From Bathymodiolus brooksi (taxonomy: Eukaryota; Mollusca; Bivalvia; Mytilida; Modiolidae), in contig OY804578.1 in assembly GCA_963680875.1 (NCBI GenBank), forward strand, positions 97,989,689 through 98,053,688: a DNA stretch of 64,000 nucleotides, given 5' to 3'. The notes beneath the pieces were generated by a model. That model was not told the DNA's origin. It did not search any database and saw only the letters and a list, made by a program, of their open reading frames with translations. Below are positions 45,377-56,964 of this stretch, piece by piece; the first letter of the stretch is position 1, and the number at the start of each line of letters is the position of its first letter. A program made the position numbers and the translations under genes.

Positions 45377-45378
45377 TA

Positions 45379-45515
45379 TATATTTAACACTCGTATTGGA
45401 CTTTCACACTTCTGCTGTCATAATCCTTCAGTAATTTTCCTTACACAATTGCACCCCATTTCAGAATTTTAAACACCTCGCATCATCTTCGCCTTTATTG
45501 AAATTGATTAAATAT
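45379..45515. other. Spacer
   Basis: Nothing recognised. Confidence 0.3.
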
Positions 45516-45645
45516 AGATTCTTACTTTGTTGTGAGTGAATTATCGGAGTTCTCCAATCGAGGTAGTTAAATTATGGAATTTTAAGTCCGAGCCTTACCG
45601 AGATTGGAGAACTCCGATAATTCACTCACAATAATGTAAGAATCT
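45516..45645. repeat. ~50-bp-arm hairpin
   Basis: AGATTCTTACTTTGTTGTGA + GTGAATTATCGGAGTTCTCC is answered by GGAGAACTCCGATAATTCAC + TCACAATAATGTAAGAATCT with a ~35-nt loop and two mismatches. It abuts the TIR-like sequence starting at 45646. Confidence 0.8.
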
Positions 45646-47485
45646 GTTTCTCTAATTTTTTTAAACAACAAAATTTAAATCGATATGCAAATTCTCCCAA
45701 CCTTTATACCGCACCTTTAGTCTTTCCTTTGAGAGATTGCTACGCACCCTGTCACCATGGTTGCAAAATGATATAGATGTTTCAAATATTTAAAGGAAAC
45801 CAAATAAATTAATAACTTTTGATATTTTATAACGACAGTATTTAACGAAACAAAAATATTTTTAAATTTGTCTATATTTCCTGAAAAATGAGATGTCCAA
45901 CGAAATATTTGCGTGGACGGATCTCCAATTATACCATCGTGTTATCGGTTTTCGTGCTATTATCGATTTTCAGATATAGCGATTAACAGTGTTAACCCTC
46001 CATTCATATGACGATTGGAATTTTCAAAGAATGGCTAGTTAAATATTTCTTTGTGCATAAGATTGTTTTTAAAGCCATTCTTGTATTTTAATATACTCTC
46101 GATTACCTGGCAACTTTTGTTGTCAGTAAAATGGCGTCATCTGTTTCCGTGGCAAATAAAAACAAGGCCGATATACGGGATGGAAACGAATATAAAATCC
46201 GGAAATGGCTGGTTTTAAAGTTTCATGGTTCTGGCCATCTACCAAATCATACTACATCTAAATAAAATAACAGAATGTTTGAAAATGACCACTTTCAAAA
46301 TTGTGTTTACTTTTGATGTTTTTTTTTAGTGCTGAAACCACAATGCACTGCAAAGTGACATGTATTTTATATAAGAAACAGGCACATTTCAGTCGGCTCT
46401 TTTGTTTACAAATACGATAAGTGACCCCATGATAGTTACATGACAGGAAGAGCAGGTGTCTGAGAGGCAGACGACATAGTTAAATTTGATATAGCCCTTC
46501 TGGATTTTTTTCCAGCTACTTTATAAATGAAGTACATTTTTGGCATTACAAAAAGTATGGTTCAGTAGGTAGGTTCACTGTTTTTGGTACCTACCGCTTT
46601 AAAAGTAAACTTTATCATTTTTTACAGATGTCAGCTTTCGTATTGTTTATGTTCCATAAATAGAAACCGGAAGACACGTCAAAAATAATACGTGCGCTGT
46701 GGAAATCAAAATAAAATGGATACCACGAAAACAGATGACGCACGAAAACACATACCGTGACGATAATAACAACAATGGCGGAACAGCTGAAACCGATGAA
46801 TCATCTGATTCATATATTTCAGACTGAAATAAATGCATAAGCTCCTCGGGTACTGTAGGAGGTGAGTCAGAATATCCTGGATCGTTTGATACCTCAGGCT
46901 CAGCTCAGGCTCAGTTAGGACGTCAAACCTGTATCTTGCTTCAGTGAGAATTTTTCCATTCTCGAGTTTGATCTCCGGCCATAATGGGAACTCAAAGTTT
47001 TCATTTTTCCCTATTGTGATCCCCTTTTCACCCGAGAGAAGTCTGACTCTGTCCCCTTTCCAAAACTTCGTTTAGGGACATCTTTTATTTTGCAGACGAC
47101 ACGATCGCGATTTTGTTTATACGGTAACCAATGAAGCTTTACGTGTATCCATGTATCGAGTAAGCTAAGTCCGAAACGTTCGAATGCCAACTGTTCTGTT
47201 CCCGGTAAGTCCCTCCAAACAGGGCGCACATCACAGCAGTAAAACGTTTAACCACACGCATCACGAAAATGGAATTAAGTTACTTTTTACATGTAAATGG
47301 TATTTAGGCCTACAATATCTTTCAATATTTTATAAAATGATCGATCACAATTGGAGAGAAAGTAGTCCCGACAGAATAAAAATTGACCAATCAGGAGCCG
47401 AGAACAGTTAAATTCACTAGTGAGGAGAACAATTTTTTCACAATCGGTTGTGAAATGTGGAAATAATAAAAAAAATTAGAGAAAC
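45646..47485. mobile_element. Possible TIR-bounded element enclosing an unknown coding segment
   Basis: GTTTCTCTAATTTTTTT at 45646 is answered by AAAAAAATTAGAGAAAC ending at 47485 (17-18 bp, partly low-complexity). No clean target duplication was found. The interior is mixed: AT-rich on the left, a coding-like minus-strand segment at 46893-47229. Coincidental matching of A/T runs cannot be excluded. Confidence 0.35.
46893..47229 (-). pseudogene. Coding-like segment of unknown family with one frameshift
   Basis: Frame A from 47229 reads RPVWRDLPGTEQLAFERFGL, SLLDTWIHVKLHWLPYKQNR and DRVVCKIKDVPKRSFGKG. At the G-run near 47054 the sense switches to frame B: DRVRLLSGEKGITIGKNENF, EFPLWPEIKLENGKILTEA, RYRFDVLTEPELSL. 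Frame B stays open to 46706, but after a GAG|GTATC donor-like site (46893) it loses coding character. The mixed, charged, non-repetitive composition looks like true protein, unlike its surroundings. A single-base indel in a homopolymer could be a sequencing error or a real lesion. No start codon or acceptor site could be assigned, and I do not recognise the family. Confidence 0.45.
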
Positions 47486-48502
47486 ATACTTCCATCTTCC
47501 TCCAGTCGTGAAGATGGGGAATTGGGAGGGGCCTCACAAGTGGAATAGCCTAAGGCCTCTCTAGTTCACTCAGCCTCAAACCGTATACGTCCCTCATTTA
47601 GTTACATTATGTCATCACGTGATGTAGTTATACACGTTACATGTTTACATTGACGACACTTCTTGTACGAAATGGATATTTGGCTGAAAACAAGGTCTTG
47701 CCGAAAAAGTCCGAATTAGGTTTGTGCAAGTTGAAGTTGTATGTTGTAATTTTTCATACACAAATTTCAATGAGAATAGATCAAGAATGCCTCTACAGAA
47801 TCAGTTGAAAATTAGTTGAACTTCAACATATTTTTTGTTTTTATTATGTCCCCTCCTTTAGGCGATGGGGGCATTCAAATTTACCGTCCGTTCGTCAAGA
47901 GTGGTTTACGTGCAATAACATAAAAACACCGCAATATAATCACTTTAAAATCACTTGTTTGGAAATGTTGTTAAGGGCATCACATACAGATCAAGTTCGA
48001 ATTTCATTATGTGGGGTATTTTGCATTTTTCGGTTTCTGCTATGGTGCCAGACATATATTTTATCGCCCTACTTGTCGCAGGCAGGGCATTCGTTTCATA
48101 GTTATTTTTTTCATATAATTTTGGTAATTAAACTTTTCTTCTATGACTGCGTTGATTTTCGAGTTTAAAAAGCATGCGATGACCTAAATATTTGTTTTCG
48201 GCAGATTCTTGTGGTTCTGGTAATAAACTAGTTGTTTTATTGATTATTCTAAGCCATGAATACCATATGTCAGTTGCATGGTAATTTTGACTATTGAAAC
48301 AACCACTTTAATTACATGTGTACGATCATTTAATTTTCATAGCCAAAATACCCTTGCAATTTCAAATAAAGCAAGAGCTTCATGGCTTTGACCCCCCTGG
48401 ACCCCTTATCAGGACTCTGTCATGGACCCCGGACCTGCTGGGGGCCTATGTGGTCCCCAGACCTCTTACATCACTAGAAAGGAGACCCTAGTTACGGCCT
48501 TG
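47486..48502. other. No gene; hAT-like remnant
   Basis: About 48365-48470 (CAAGAGCTTCATGGC, GTGGTCCCCAGACCTCTTAC) is a worn piece of the G/C-rich right part of the hAT-like family at 1882 and 37083. The rest is unrecognised. Confidence 0.45.
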
Positions 48503-48503
48503 A

Positions 48504-48645
48504 TGTGATAGAGTTTGTCAGTGACTTGCGGTAGGTCGGTGGTTTTCTCCGGGTACTCCGGTTTCCCCCACCAATAAAACTGATAGCCACAATATAACTG
48601 AAATAATGTTGAAATTGACGTTAAACACCATTAACATAACCCCAA
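48504..48645 (+). repeat. SINE type 1, 5'-truncated
   Basis: Starts at GATAGAGTTTGTCAGTGACT, with full core and the module GAAATAATGTTGAAATTGAC. Confidence 0.75.
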
Positions 48646-49659
48646 AATATTCGGTGTCCCAACATTCAAAATATGTATGAATAGAATTAGCACTGTTCTT
48701 TATAGAGAAAGGAGTTGTAAATGGAATTCACGTGTCTTTATAAGGACATACACACGGTAAATTTCAGACAGTTAATGATTGGTCCAGAGATGGATATTCA
48801 ATGTTATATGTCGTCATCTTTTTTATGTTCAATGATTTGAGGGGAGAGGTGATTGTTCATTTTGTTGATATTGATGGAATAGTTGATCATAAATATGAAT
48901 TAATTTTTCTATTTACTTTCTTTGAATTTCATGTTCAATATTCGTTGCGGGATAGGAAAATAATGGCCTTTTCACTAAATATGGAAGTGAGAAATCATCA
49001 GCAGCATGACAAAAGGGGACTGTGCCTTCACCCTTTGACACTTGTTTTTTTCCAATTCATCTAATAGATATAATATTGATATAGTGTCAAGTTCCTGTGG
49101 TATATGTTATTATATATAAAGCTAAATATCAACTTAAAGTAGTAGTTAACCGAATTTGCGACAATAAAAAAGATATGATATATAGATATAATATTCGTGT
49201 TGGATCAAGCAAAACGTTTTCTTGTACCTCAGTTAAAATATATTTAAAAAAATATCCTTATAGGAGAATTATTTCTGTAAATAGTGATGATTTAGTTTAT
49301 ATGTTTTATAAGAAAACATATGGGCGATCACAGATATAGGTTTTTACAATTTAATATGACCTGCTTACAAGCAAAGATTAAAATTGGTTTGTTGGTAAAC
49401 CTTTTATGACAGTCTACTTATATACTTAAATTGCAGAAATGGTAAAAAAAACCATCCCATATAAATGCCAAAAAAAGAAGAAGAGTAATATGTTCTACTT
49501 AAGATAATTTAAACAATATAATTCATGGTGTTTAAAATACTGTCTTCAATTACCCAACAACACATTGATCGTCTAACTATTCGTGTTGCTATGGCTGGTG
49601 ATATTGTAGGTCGTTTCTCTTTAACCTTTTATTTTCTACTTTAATAAAATTCACACAAA
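48646..49659. other. No gene; leader-like patch
   Basis: GTTGTAAATGGAATTCACGT at 48711 matches the leaders of the two minisatellite arrays, a possible third leader without an array. The open frames at 48801-49339 are AT-driven and show no motif. Confidence 0.4.
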
Positions 49660-49825
49660 TCTGTAGCGTAATTGAAGAGCTGAATTTAATCAGATTGAAT
49701 TAACAGTCCCTCTTCATATTTTAGAGATAAAAATTGTAAATGAAATTCACGTGTTTTTTGTCGTCAGGAAGTTCAAATAAAAGGCAGTTAATGAAAAGTT
49801 TTGAAGTCAATTTCATTGTCCGTAA
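49660..49825. repeat. Leader of minisatellite array A
   Basis: TTTAATCAGATTGAATTAAC, AGTCCCTCTTCATATTTTAG, ATGAAATTCACGTGTTTTTT, GTTCAAATAAAAGGCAGTTA. A diverged copy precedes array B. Confidence 0.75.
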
Positions 49826-50957
49826 CCACTGATCACACTCCGATACTCTCCGCTCATCAGCAACACACAGCTGATCACACCCGACACTCCGCTCACCAGT
49901 AACCCACAACTGATCACACTCCGATACTTTCCACTCATCAGTAACCCATAGATGTCACACTCCGATTCTCTCCGCTCATCAGTAACCCACAGCTGATCAC
50001 ACTACGATACTTTCCACTCATCAGCAACGCATGGCTGATCACACTCCAATACTTTCCACTCATCAGTAACTCATGGCTGATTACACTCCGATACTCTCCA
50101 TTCATCAGCAACGCATGGCTGATCACACTCCTATTCTTTCCACTCGTCAATAATTCATGGTTGATTACACTCCGATACTCTCCACTCATCAGTAACTTAT
50201 GGCTGATCACACCCGATACTTTCCACTTATCAGTAACCCACAGCTGATCACAGTCCGATACTTTCCAATCATCGGTTACCTATGGCTGATCACACTCCGA
50301 CACTGCGCTCATTATTAGCACACGGCTGATCACACTCCGATACTCTCCATTCATCAGTAACTCATGGCTGATCACACCCGATATTTTCCACTTATCAGTA
50401 ACCCACATCTGATCCGTAGCCCACAGCCGATCACACTCCGATACTCACCGCTCATCAGTAACCCACGACTGATCACACTCCGACACTCTCCACTCATCAA
50501 TAACGCATGGCTGATCACACTCCGATCCTCCGCTCATCCGTAACCCACAGCCGATCACACTCCGATACTCTCAACTCATCAGTAACCCACAGCTGAGCAC
50601 ACTATGACACTCTCCACTCATCAATAACGCATGGCTGATCACACTCCCGATACTCTCCGCTCATCAGTAACCCACGGCAGATCACACTCGGATACTCTCC
50701 ACTCCTCAGTAAATCATAGCTGATCACATCCCGATGCTCTCCACTCATCAGTAAATCATAGCTGATCACACTCTGATACTCTCCACTCATCAGTAACTCA
50801 CGGCTGATCACACCCCGATACTCTCCACGCATCAATAACCCACTGCTGATCACACTCCGATATTCACCACTCATCAGTAACTCCGGAATGATCACACTCC
50901 GATACTCTCCATTCATCAGTAGCCCACGGCTGATCACACTCGGATACTCTCCACTCA
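49826..50957. repeat. 42-bp minisatellite, array A (~27 units)
   Basis: Unit CTGATCACACTCCGATACTC + TCCACTCATCAGTAACCCAC + GG, tandem without spacers. Units are diverse, with small indels that break any long frame; the minus strand gives only 60-120-codon pieces of LLMSGEYRSVISRG. Each unit contains the palindrome TGATCA. Confidence 0.95.
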
Positions 50958-51177
50958 TCGGAAGGTGATCAACCGTGGGTTACCGACTCTGCATAGATTT
51001 TAATCATATTGAAATAACAGTCTCTCTTCATATTTAGAAATAAATGTTGTAGATGGAATTCACATGTTTTTGTCGTCATACGTACGATAATTGAGAGGAA
51101 ATTCAAATAAAAGGAATTTAATGAGATAGGTAAATCCATTGTGCTGAAAAAAGTTTGTAATCAATCTTCATCGTCGG
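50958..51177. repeat. Inverted cap of array A and leader of array B
   Basis: GAAGGTGATCAACCGTGGGT-TACCGACT is the array unit in reverse orientation (cap). The leader follows at once: TTTTAATCATATTGAAATAA, AGTCTCTCTTCATATTTAG, ATGGAATTCACATGTTTTTG, ATTCAAATAAAAGGAATTTA, homologous to 49660-49825 with two small insertions. Confidence 0.8.
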
Positions 51178-53190
51178 TTACCCACTGATCATACTCCGAT
51201 ACTCTCCATTCATTAGTAATTCACAACAGATCATACTCCGATACTCCCCACTCATCAGTAACCCACGGCAGATCACATTCCGATAATCTCCACTCATCAG
51301 TAAGTCAGGACTGATCACACTCCGATACTCTCCACTCATCAGTAACCCACGGTTGATCACACCCCGATACTCTCCACTCATCAGTAACCCCCAGCTGATC
51401 ACACTCCGATACTTTCCATTCATCAGTAACCCTCGGCTGATCACACTCCGATACTCTCCACTCATCAGTAACCCACGGATAATCACACTCCGATACTCTC
51501 CCCTCATCAGTAACTCACGGCTGATCACACTCCGATACTTTGCATTCATCAGTAACCCTCGGCTGATCACACTCCGATACTCTCCACTCATCAGTAACCC
51601 ACGGTTGATCACACCCTGATACTCTCCACTCATCAGTAACCCTCAGCTGATCACACTCCGATACTTTCCATTCATCAGTAACACTCAGCTGATCACACTC
51701 CGATACTCCCCACTCATCAGTAACTCACGGATAATCACACCCCGATACTCTCCACTCATCAATAACTCACGGCTGATCACACTCCGATACTTTCCATTCA
51801 TCAGTAACCCTCAGCTGATCACACTCCGATACTCTCCACTCATCAGTAACTCACGGATAATCACACCCCGATACTCTCCACTCATCAGTAACTCACAGCT
51901 GATCACACTCCGATACTTTCCATTCATCAATAAGTCACGGCTGATCACAATCCGATAATCTCCACTCACCAGTAACCCACCGATAATCACACTCCGATAC
52001 TCGCCACTCATCAGTAACTCACGGCTGATCACACTCCGATACTCTCCATTCATCAGTAACCATCGGCTGATCACACTCCGATACTCTCCACTCACCAGTA
52101 ACCCACGGATAATCACACTCCGATACTCTCCACTCTTCAGTAACTCACGGCTGATCACACCCCGATACTCTCCGCTCATCAGTAACTCACGGCTGGTCAC
52201 ACTCCGATACTCTCCACTCATCAGTAACCCACGGCTGATCACACTCCGATACTCTCCACTCATCAGTAACTCACGGCTGATCACACTCCGATACTCTCCA
52301 CTCATCAGTAACCCACGGCTGATCACACCCCGATACTCTGCGCTCATCAGTAACTCACGGCTGATCACACTCCGATACTCTCCACTCATCAGTAACCCAC
52401 GGATAATCACACTTCGATACTCTCCACTCACCAGTAACCCACGGCTGATCACACCCCGATACCCTCCGCTCATCAGTAACTCACGGCTGATCACACTCCG
52501 ATACTCTCCACTCATCAGTAACCCACGGATAATCACACTCCGATACTCTCCACTCATCAGTAACCCACGGTTGATCACACCCCGATACTCTCCACTCATC
52601 AGTAACTCACGGCTGATCACACTTCGATACTCTCCGCTCATCAGTAACCCACGGTTGATCACACCCCGATACTCTCCACTCATCAGTAACCCCCAGCTGA
52701 TCACACTCCGATACTTTCCATTCATCAGTAACCCTCGGCTGATCACACTCCGATACTCTCCACTCATCAGTAACCCACTGCTGATCACACTCCGATACTC
52801 TCCACTCATCAGTAAATCATAGCTGATCACACTCCGATACTCTCCAGTCATCAGTAACTCACAGCTGATCACACTCCGATACTCTCCACCCATCAGTAAC
52901 CCCAAGCTGATCACATTCCGATACGCTCCACTCACCAGTAAACCACGGCTGATCACACTCCGATGCTCTCCACTCATCAGTAGCCCACAGCTGATCACAC
53001 TCCGATACTCTCCACTCACCAGTAAACCACGGATAATCACACTCCGATACCCTCCACTCACCAGTAACCCAAGGATAATCACACTCCGATACTCTCCACT
53101 CATCAGTAGCATACAGCTGATCACACTCCGATACTCTCCACTCACCAGTATCACACGGCTGATCACAATCCGATAATCTCCACTCAACAA
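51178..53190. repeat. 42-bp minisatellite, array B (~48 units)
   Basis: Same unit as array A and more homogeneous. Because 42 is divisible by 3 and indels are few, the minus strand is open for 459 codons (51811-53190) as a 14-residue repeat, L-L-M-S-G-E-Y-R-S-V-I-S-R-G with S/G, R/C, G/E and I/S swaps. The plus strand is also open in places (repeat SPLISNPRLITLRY). Openness on both strands, replacement-type variation and lack of any non-repeat end argue against a protein. Confidence 0.95.
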
Positions 53191-53235
53191 TGGAGAGTAT
53201 TAGAAGGTGATCAGCCGTGGGTTACTGACTATACT
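53191..53235. repeat. Inverted cap of array B
   Basis: TGGAGAGTATTAGAAGGTGA-TCAGCCGTGGGTTACTGACT is the array monomer turned round, corresponding to the cap at 50958, so both arrays end the same way. Confidence 0.8.
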
Positions 53236-53565
53236 TAATCTTAAGATTACCAAATTTTATAATCGTGTAGCCTACTTGCAAAGTCCATATATATCTCCAC
53301 TTTTAACGACCATTTCACCCCATTACATCTCCATTTCTATGTCCATTGCACCAAGGTTCATGTATATTATTAAAACTTAGGTCAATCTCCCCCGGGCATA
53401 TGCAACATTGGCAGATTTTTATAACCTGTTAAAGCCCTTTGGTTTACTTTCTCACAAAGATTTTGAAATTATTTGGCTTTCCAATGTTTTGATTTTGATC
53501 GTACCTGATGATTGATATCGAGTTCCGAAATGTCATAAAGGAAACGATTCTAGAAATTTTGACAA
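53236..53565. other. No gene seen
   Basis: Spacer between the array and the next SINE. Confidence 0.3.
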
Positions 53566-53702
53566 TATAATTTGTCAGTGACTTGCGGCAGGTCGATGGT
53601 TTTCTCCGGGTACTCCGGTTTCCTCCACCAATAATACTGACTGCCACGATATATCTGAAATATTGTTGAAAGTGGCGTTAAGCACCATAACCCTAACCCC
53701 TA
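53566..53702 (+). repeat. SINE type 1, 5'-truncated
   Basis: Starts at ATAATTTGTCAGTGACTTGC and ends AAGCACCATAACCCTAACCC. Confidence 0.85.
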
Positions 53703-53886
53703 AATATTAACAATATTGAGATATGATGTTTCAAAACGAGACGTTTCCCACTCAACTCCTTTATATTCTTTATTGCATTATGCAATTCAAAAAAGCAAGA
53801 CATACCCGACTAGACGTCAGAATACTACTTGAACTGTACCGTGATATTAGTTTTAGTGATAAAATTTAGATTATTTTTAATGGGCT

Positions 53887-54030
53887 AGGGTTAAAGACAT
53901 GGTGTTTAACGTCATTTTCGACAATATTTCAGTTATATCGTGGCGGTAAGTGTTTTTGGTGGAGGAAATCAAAGTACCCGGAGGAAACCACCGACCTGAC
54001 GTAAGTCACTATAACAAACTTTATTATTAT
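53887..54030 (-). repeat. SINE type 1, 3' half
   Basis: GGGTTAAAGACATGGTGTTT, ACAATATTTCAGTTATATCG, CCCGGAGGAAACCACCGACC. Confidence 0.8.
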
Positions 54031-54059
54031 TTTTAATGTCAGACATGGCTTCTTTTTTT

Positions 54060-54420
54060 TTTTTTAGCTCACTTGACTCAAAGTGTCTTGTGAGGTATTG
54101 ACATCGATCGTCGCCCGTAACTTTTCACATTTCTACCTTCTTCTTTTAGAATAAATGGCGGTTTATCTCTTTTGGACCTATCATATCTTGTAAACAGTGA
54201 GAGTTAAGAGTTACAACAAATCTGTTGTGAATATTCCAGACATGTGTTCAATCTGATTAGTGCTTTCTGAGAATATATTAAACGTTTTTTTTTATAGAGT
54301 GGGGCATATTCTAAAGGACAATACAAGGAAAGAACATTCCAGAGAAGTTTCTGTTGTTTAAGGGAAATATATTTAAACAAATTTGTCCTATGTTAATCTT
54401 TGTCCTGTGGTGACCAGCTT
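54060..54420. repeat. Probable left end of a GGTGAGCT-family element
   Basis: TTTTTAGCTCACTTGACTCA, GTGTCTTGTGAGGTATTGAC, ATCGTCGCCCGTAACTTTTC: the AGCTCAC head, hairpin-like turn and CGTCGCCCGTAACTTTTCACATTT block recall the ends of the 15.2-16.5 kb element family. No unit array follows. Confidence 0.5.
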
Positions 54421-55138
54421 GTTGATCACTTTAGCTCAGAAAAACCACAAACTCTGAAAATATAACGGCAACATAAACGTTGAAGCGATATAAATTGATA
54501 GTTCGTATACCTTTGATATTAACAGGCTTGAATATAGATGACACGTGACGGACTAGCGCTCCTATGATTTGCAAAGTACATGCATATGTTATATATGATC
54601 ATTTAATTTCCCGAACTTTCGCCCCGTGACAGGGCTCTACCATGTACCCGTTTGGGAATCGACGCGGCCTCCAGACCCCTCACCTGAATATCACACCCTC
54701 TATAGCCAAAATCTCGATAAGCTTCTAATTAATTGCCTTAAACATTCAATTTGTTATGAAAAACGCTATCTATTCAATAAGTCACAAAAATCGTTAATCT
54801 ATTTTGCAAGGAGTCATTTTGTATACCGAAAGCTTGTGTAATTATTCTGTAGAAAATTCTGACTCTGCAAAATTATTCTGTCCCAAAAGTACTATCATAT
54901 TGTTTAGATTTTGTATTAAAGAATAGTAAGCTGTCAAGAGGATCATCTGGGTTTATATCTTCGCCTTGATTTATGTCTTTGTCATGTAAAGACTAGACAA
55001 TTGTATAACATATACGTTTCGTGCAGAAATGTTATTTGTTTTGTGTGTCAGAGATATTGCAATGTGATACATATGCAATTTAAATTTCTTAAGTTTTAAT
55101 ATACAATTGACTTAATTGCAGATCGACTTGTATATGCT
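54421..55138. other. No gene; hAT-like remnant
   Basis: CAGGGCTCTACCATGTACCC through GGCCTCCAGACCCCTCACCT at about 54629-54690 is a worn piece of the hAT-like family right end. Confidence 0.45.
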
Positions 55139-55142
55139 TTAA

Positions 55143-55498
55143 AGGGATATTAAAACTCGTTTTAACATACATTTTTTCAACTCGTGACGAAGGTTGCTTC
55201 TTTTCAATTTAATTGTAAAAACAATCCAAAAATACTTTGCACGCCCATATAATCCCTAATATCTTTAAAATATCACTTAAAAGGGTCGAAATGAATTTTT
55301 GTCCAGGAAGCAAACATTCAATTATTGGAAAAACCCCGAGACAACTTCAAGATATGACAGAATTATCAACGAATTATTTCACTTTTACAACTTTTCATTG
55401 ACAAAAACCGGGTTAATGTTTCATAAATATCATTTATTGAACCAATTGCAAGTTTTCATGAGATACAAAAAATTACCAAAATGAGCTTTAATATCCCT
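55143..55498. mobile_element. MITE with TTAA target duplication, 356 bp
   Basis: Ends AGGGATATTAAAACTC and GAGCTTTAATATCCCT (16 bp, one mismatch), flanked by TTAA at 55139-55142 and 55499-55502. TTAA is the target of piggyBac and Kolobok elements; the family cannot be chosen without a transposase. Confidence 0.8.
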
Positions 55499-55800
55499 TT
55501 AATTATTTGAAAAAAGAAATTTTCCATGTAATTATCAAAATTCCTATCTATTATCATAGAAAAAAAAACCAAATCTTTTGTAATGTAACCTGAAGGAGTG
55601 AGGTGGTAGTTTATTATTATTGTTTATATCTCCAGTGATTAGATTAGATGTTCAATAACAACCCATCTCATTCACATCCGTAAGATCTCTAGCCCTTCAT
55701 CAAATTAATTACCACAAATATTTTACCAATGCCTATATTACAAACTTTTGTAGGCTCGTCGTTGATTGGTTGTTAGAAATATGATCTGAGATGCGACCAA

Positions 55801-55963
55801 TAAATATACAATACTTGTGCACTGTCGAAGCATATAGGTAATATGTACATGAGACTTAGAAACGGGGGAAAAGGCGAGGCTTTGCCGAGCCTTTTCCCGC
55901 GTTTCGCGCCGAATACACATATTTACCTATATGCTTCGACAGTGCACATGTATTGTATTTATC
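55801..55963. repeat. ~165-bp palindrome 1 of 3
   Basis: TGTGCACTGTCGAAGCATAT pairs with ATATGCTTCGACAGTGCACA, and the centre GGCGAGGCTTTGCCGAGCC pairs with itself through GGGAAAAGG/CCTTTTCCC. The left half has a few more changes (GGGGGAAAAGG) than copies 2 and 3. Confidence 0.9.
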
Positions 55964-56162
55964 CTGCAATTTTAAATCGTAAATAAACGTTTACTGGACG
56001 ATGATAAAAGTATTTGAAATAATTTTGTGTATGTATTTGAAAACAATATCCCCCGATGTGCCCCGATGTGGGCGGAGCTTACATTTGTATGTTCTATTTA
56101 TAACTGACCAATATCAAAAAAAAATATTGGGCATGCTATATTGGTCGGTAAATGCTGTCATT

Positions 56163-56336
56163 GCAGGATAAATATACAATACTTGTGCACTGTCGAAGCA
56201 TATGGGTAATATGTGTATGAGGCTTAGAAACGCGGGAAAAGGCGAGGCTTCGCCGAGCCTTTTCCCGCGTTTCGCGCCGAATACACATATTTACCTATAT
56301 GCTTCGACAGTGCACATGTATTGTATTTATCCTGCA
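56163..56336. repeat. ~174-bp palindrome 2 of 3
   Basis: Begins GCAGGATAAATATACAATAC, ends GTATTGTATTTATCCTGC; centre AGGCTTCGCCGAGCC. Followed by a shared tail TAAATAAACGTTTACTGGAC and three ~32-bp copies of TGTTCTATTTATAACTGACC. Confidence 0.9.
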
Positions 56337-56581
56337 ATTTTGAATCGTAAATAAACGTTTACTGGACAATGATAAAAGTATTTGAAATAATTTTGTGTCT
56401 GTATTTGAAAACAATATCCCCCGATGTGCCCCGTTTACATTTGTATGTTCTATTTATAACTGACCAATATCAAAAAATGTTCTATTTATAACTGACCAAT
56501 ATAAAAAAATGTTCTATTTATAACTGACCAATATCAAAAAATATATTAGGCAGGCTATATTGGTCGGTAAATGCTGTCATT

Positions 56582-56754
56582 GCAGGATAAATATACAATA
56601 CTTGTGCACTGTCGAAGCATATGGGTAATATGTGTACGAGGCTTAGAAACGCGGGAAAAGGCGAGGCTTTGCCGAGCCTTTTCCCGCGTTTCGTGCCGAA
56701 TACACATATTTACTTATATGCTTCGACAGTGCACATGTATTGTATTTATCCTGC
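56582..56754. repeat. ~173-bp palindrome 3 of 3
   Basis: Same plan as copy 2, with two copies of the TGTTCTATTTATAACTGACC tail afterwards. The three palindromes sit at ~365- and ~420-bp spacing, so palindrome plus tail were duplicated as one unit. Confidence 0.9.
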
Positions 56755-56964
56755 AATTCTAAATCGTAAATAAACGTTTACTGGACGATGATAAAAGTAT
56801 TTGAAATAATTTTGTGTATGTATTTGAAAACAATATCCCCCGATGTGCCCCGTTTTGCATTTGTATGTTCTATTTATAACTGACCAATATCAAAAAATGT
56901 TCTATTTATAACTGACCAATATCAAAAAAAATATTAGGCAGGCTATATTGGTCGGTAAATGCTG

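Noticed and set aside
49826..53190. CRISPR-like array
   Set aside because: Units are tandem with no spacers, strongly variable, and the DNA is eukaryotic; it is a minisatellite.
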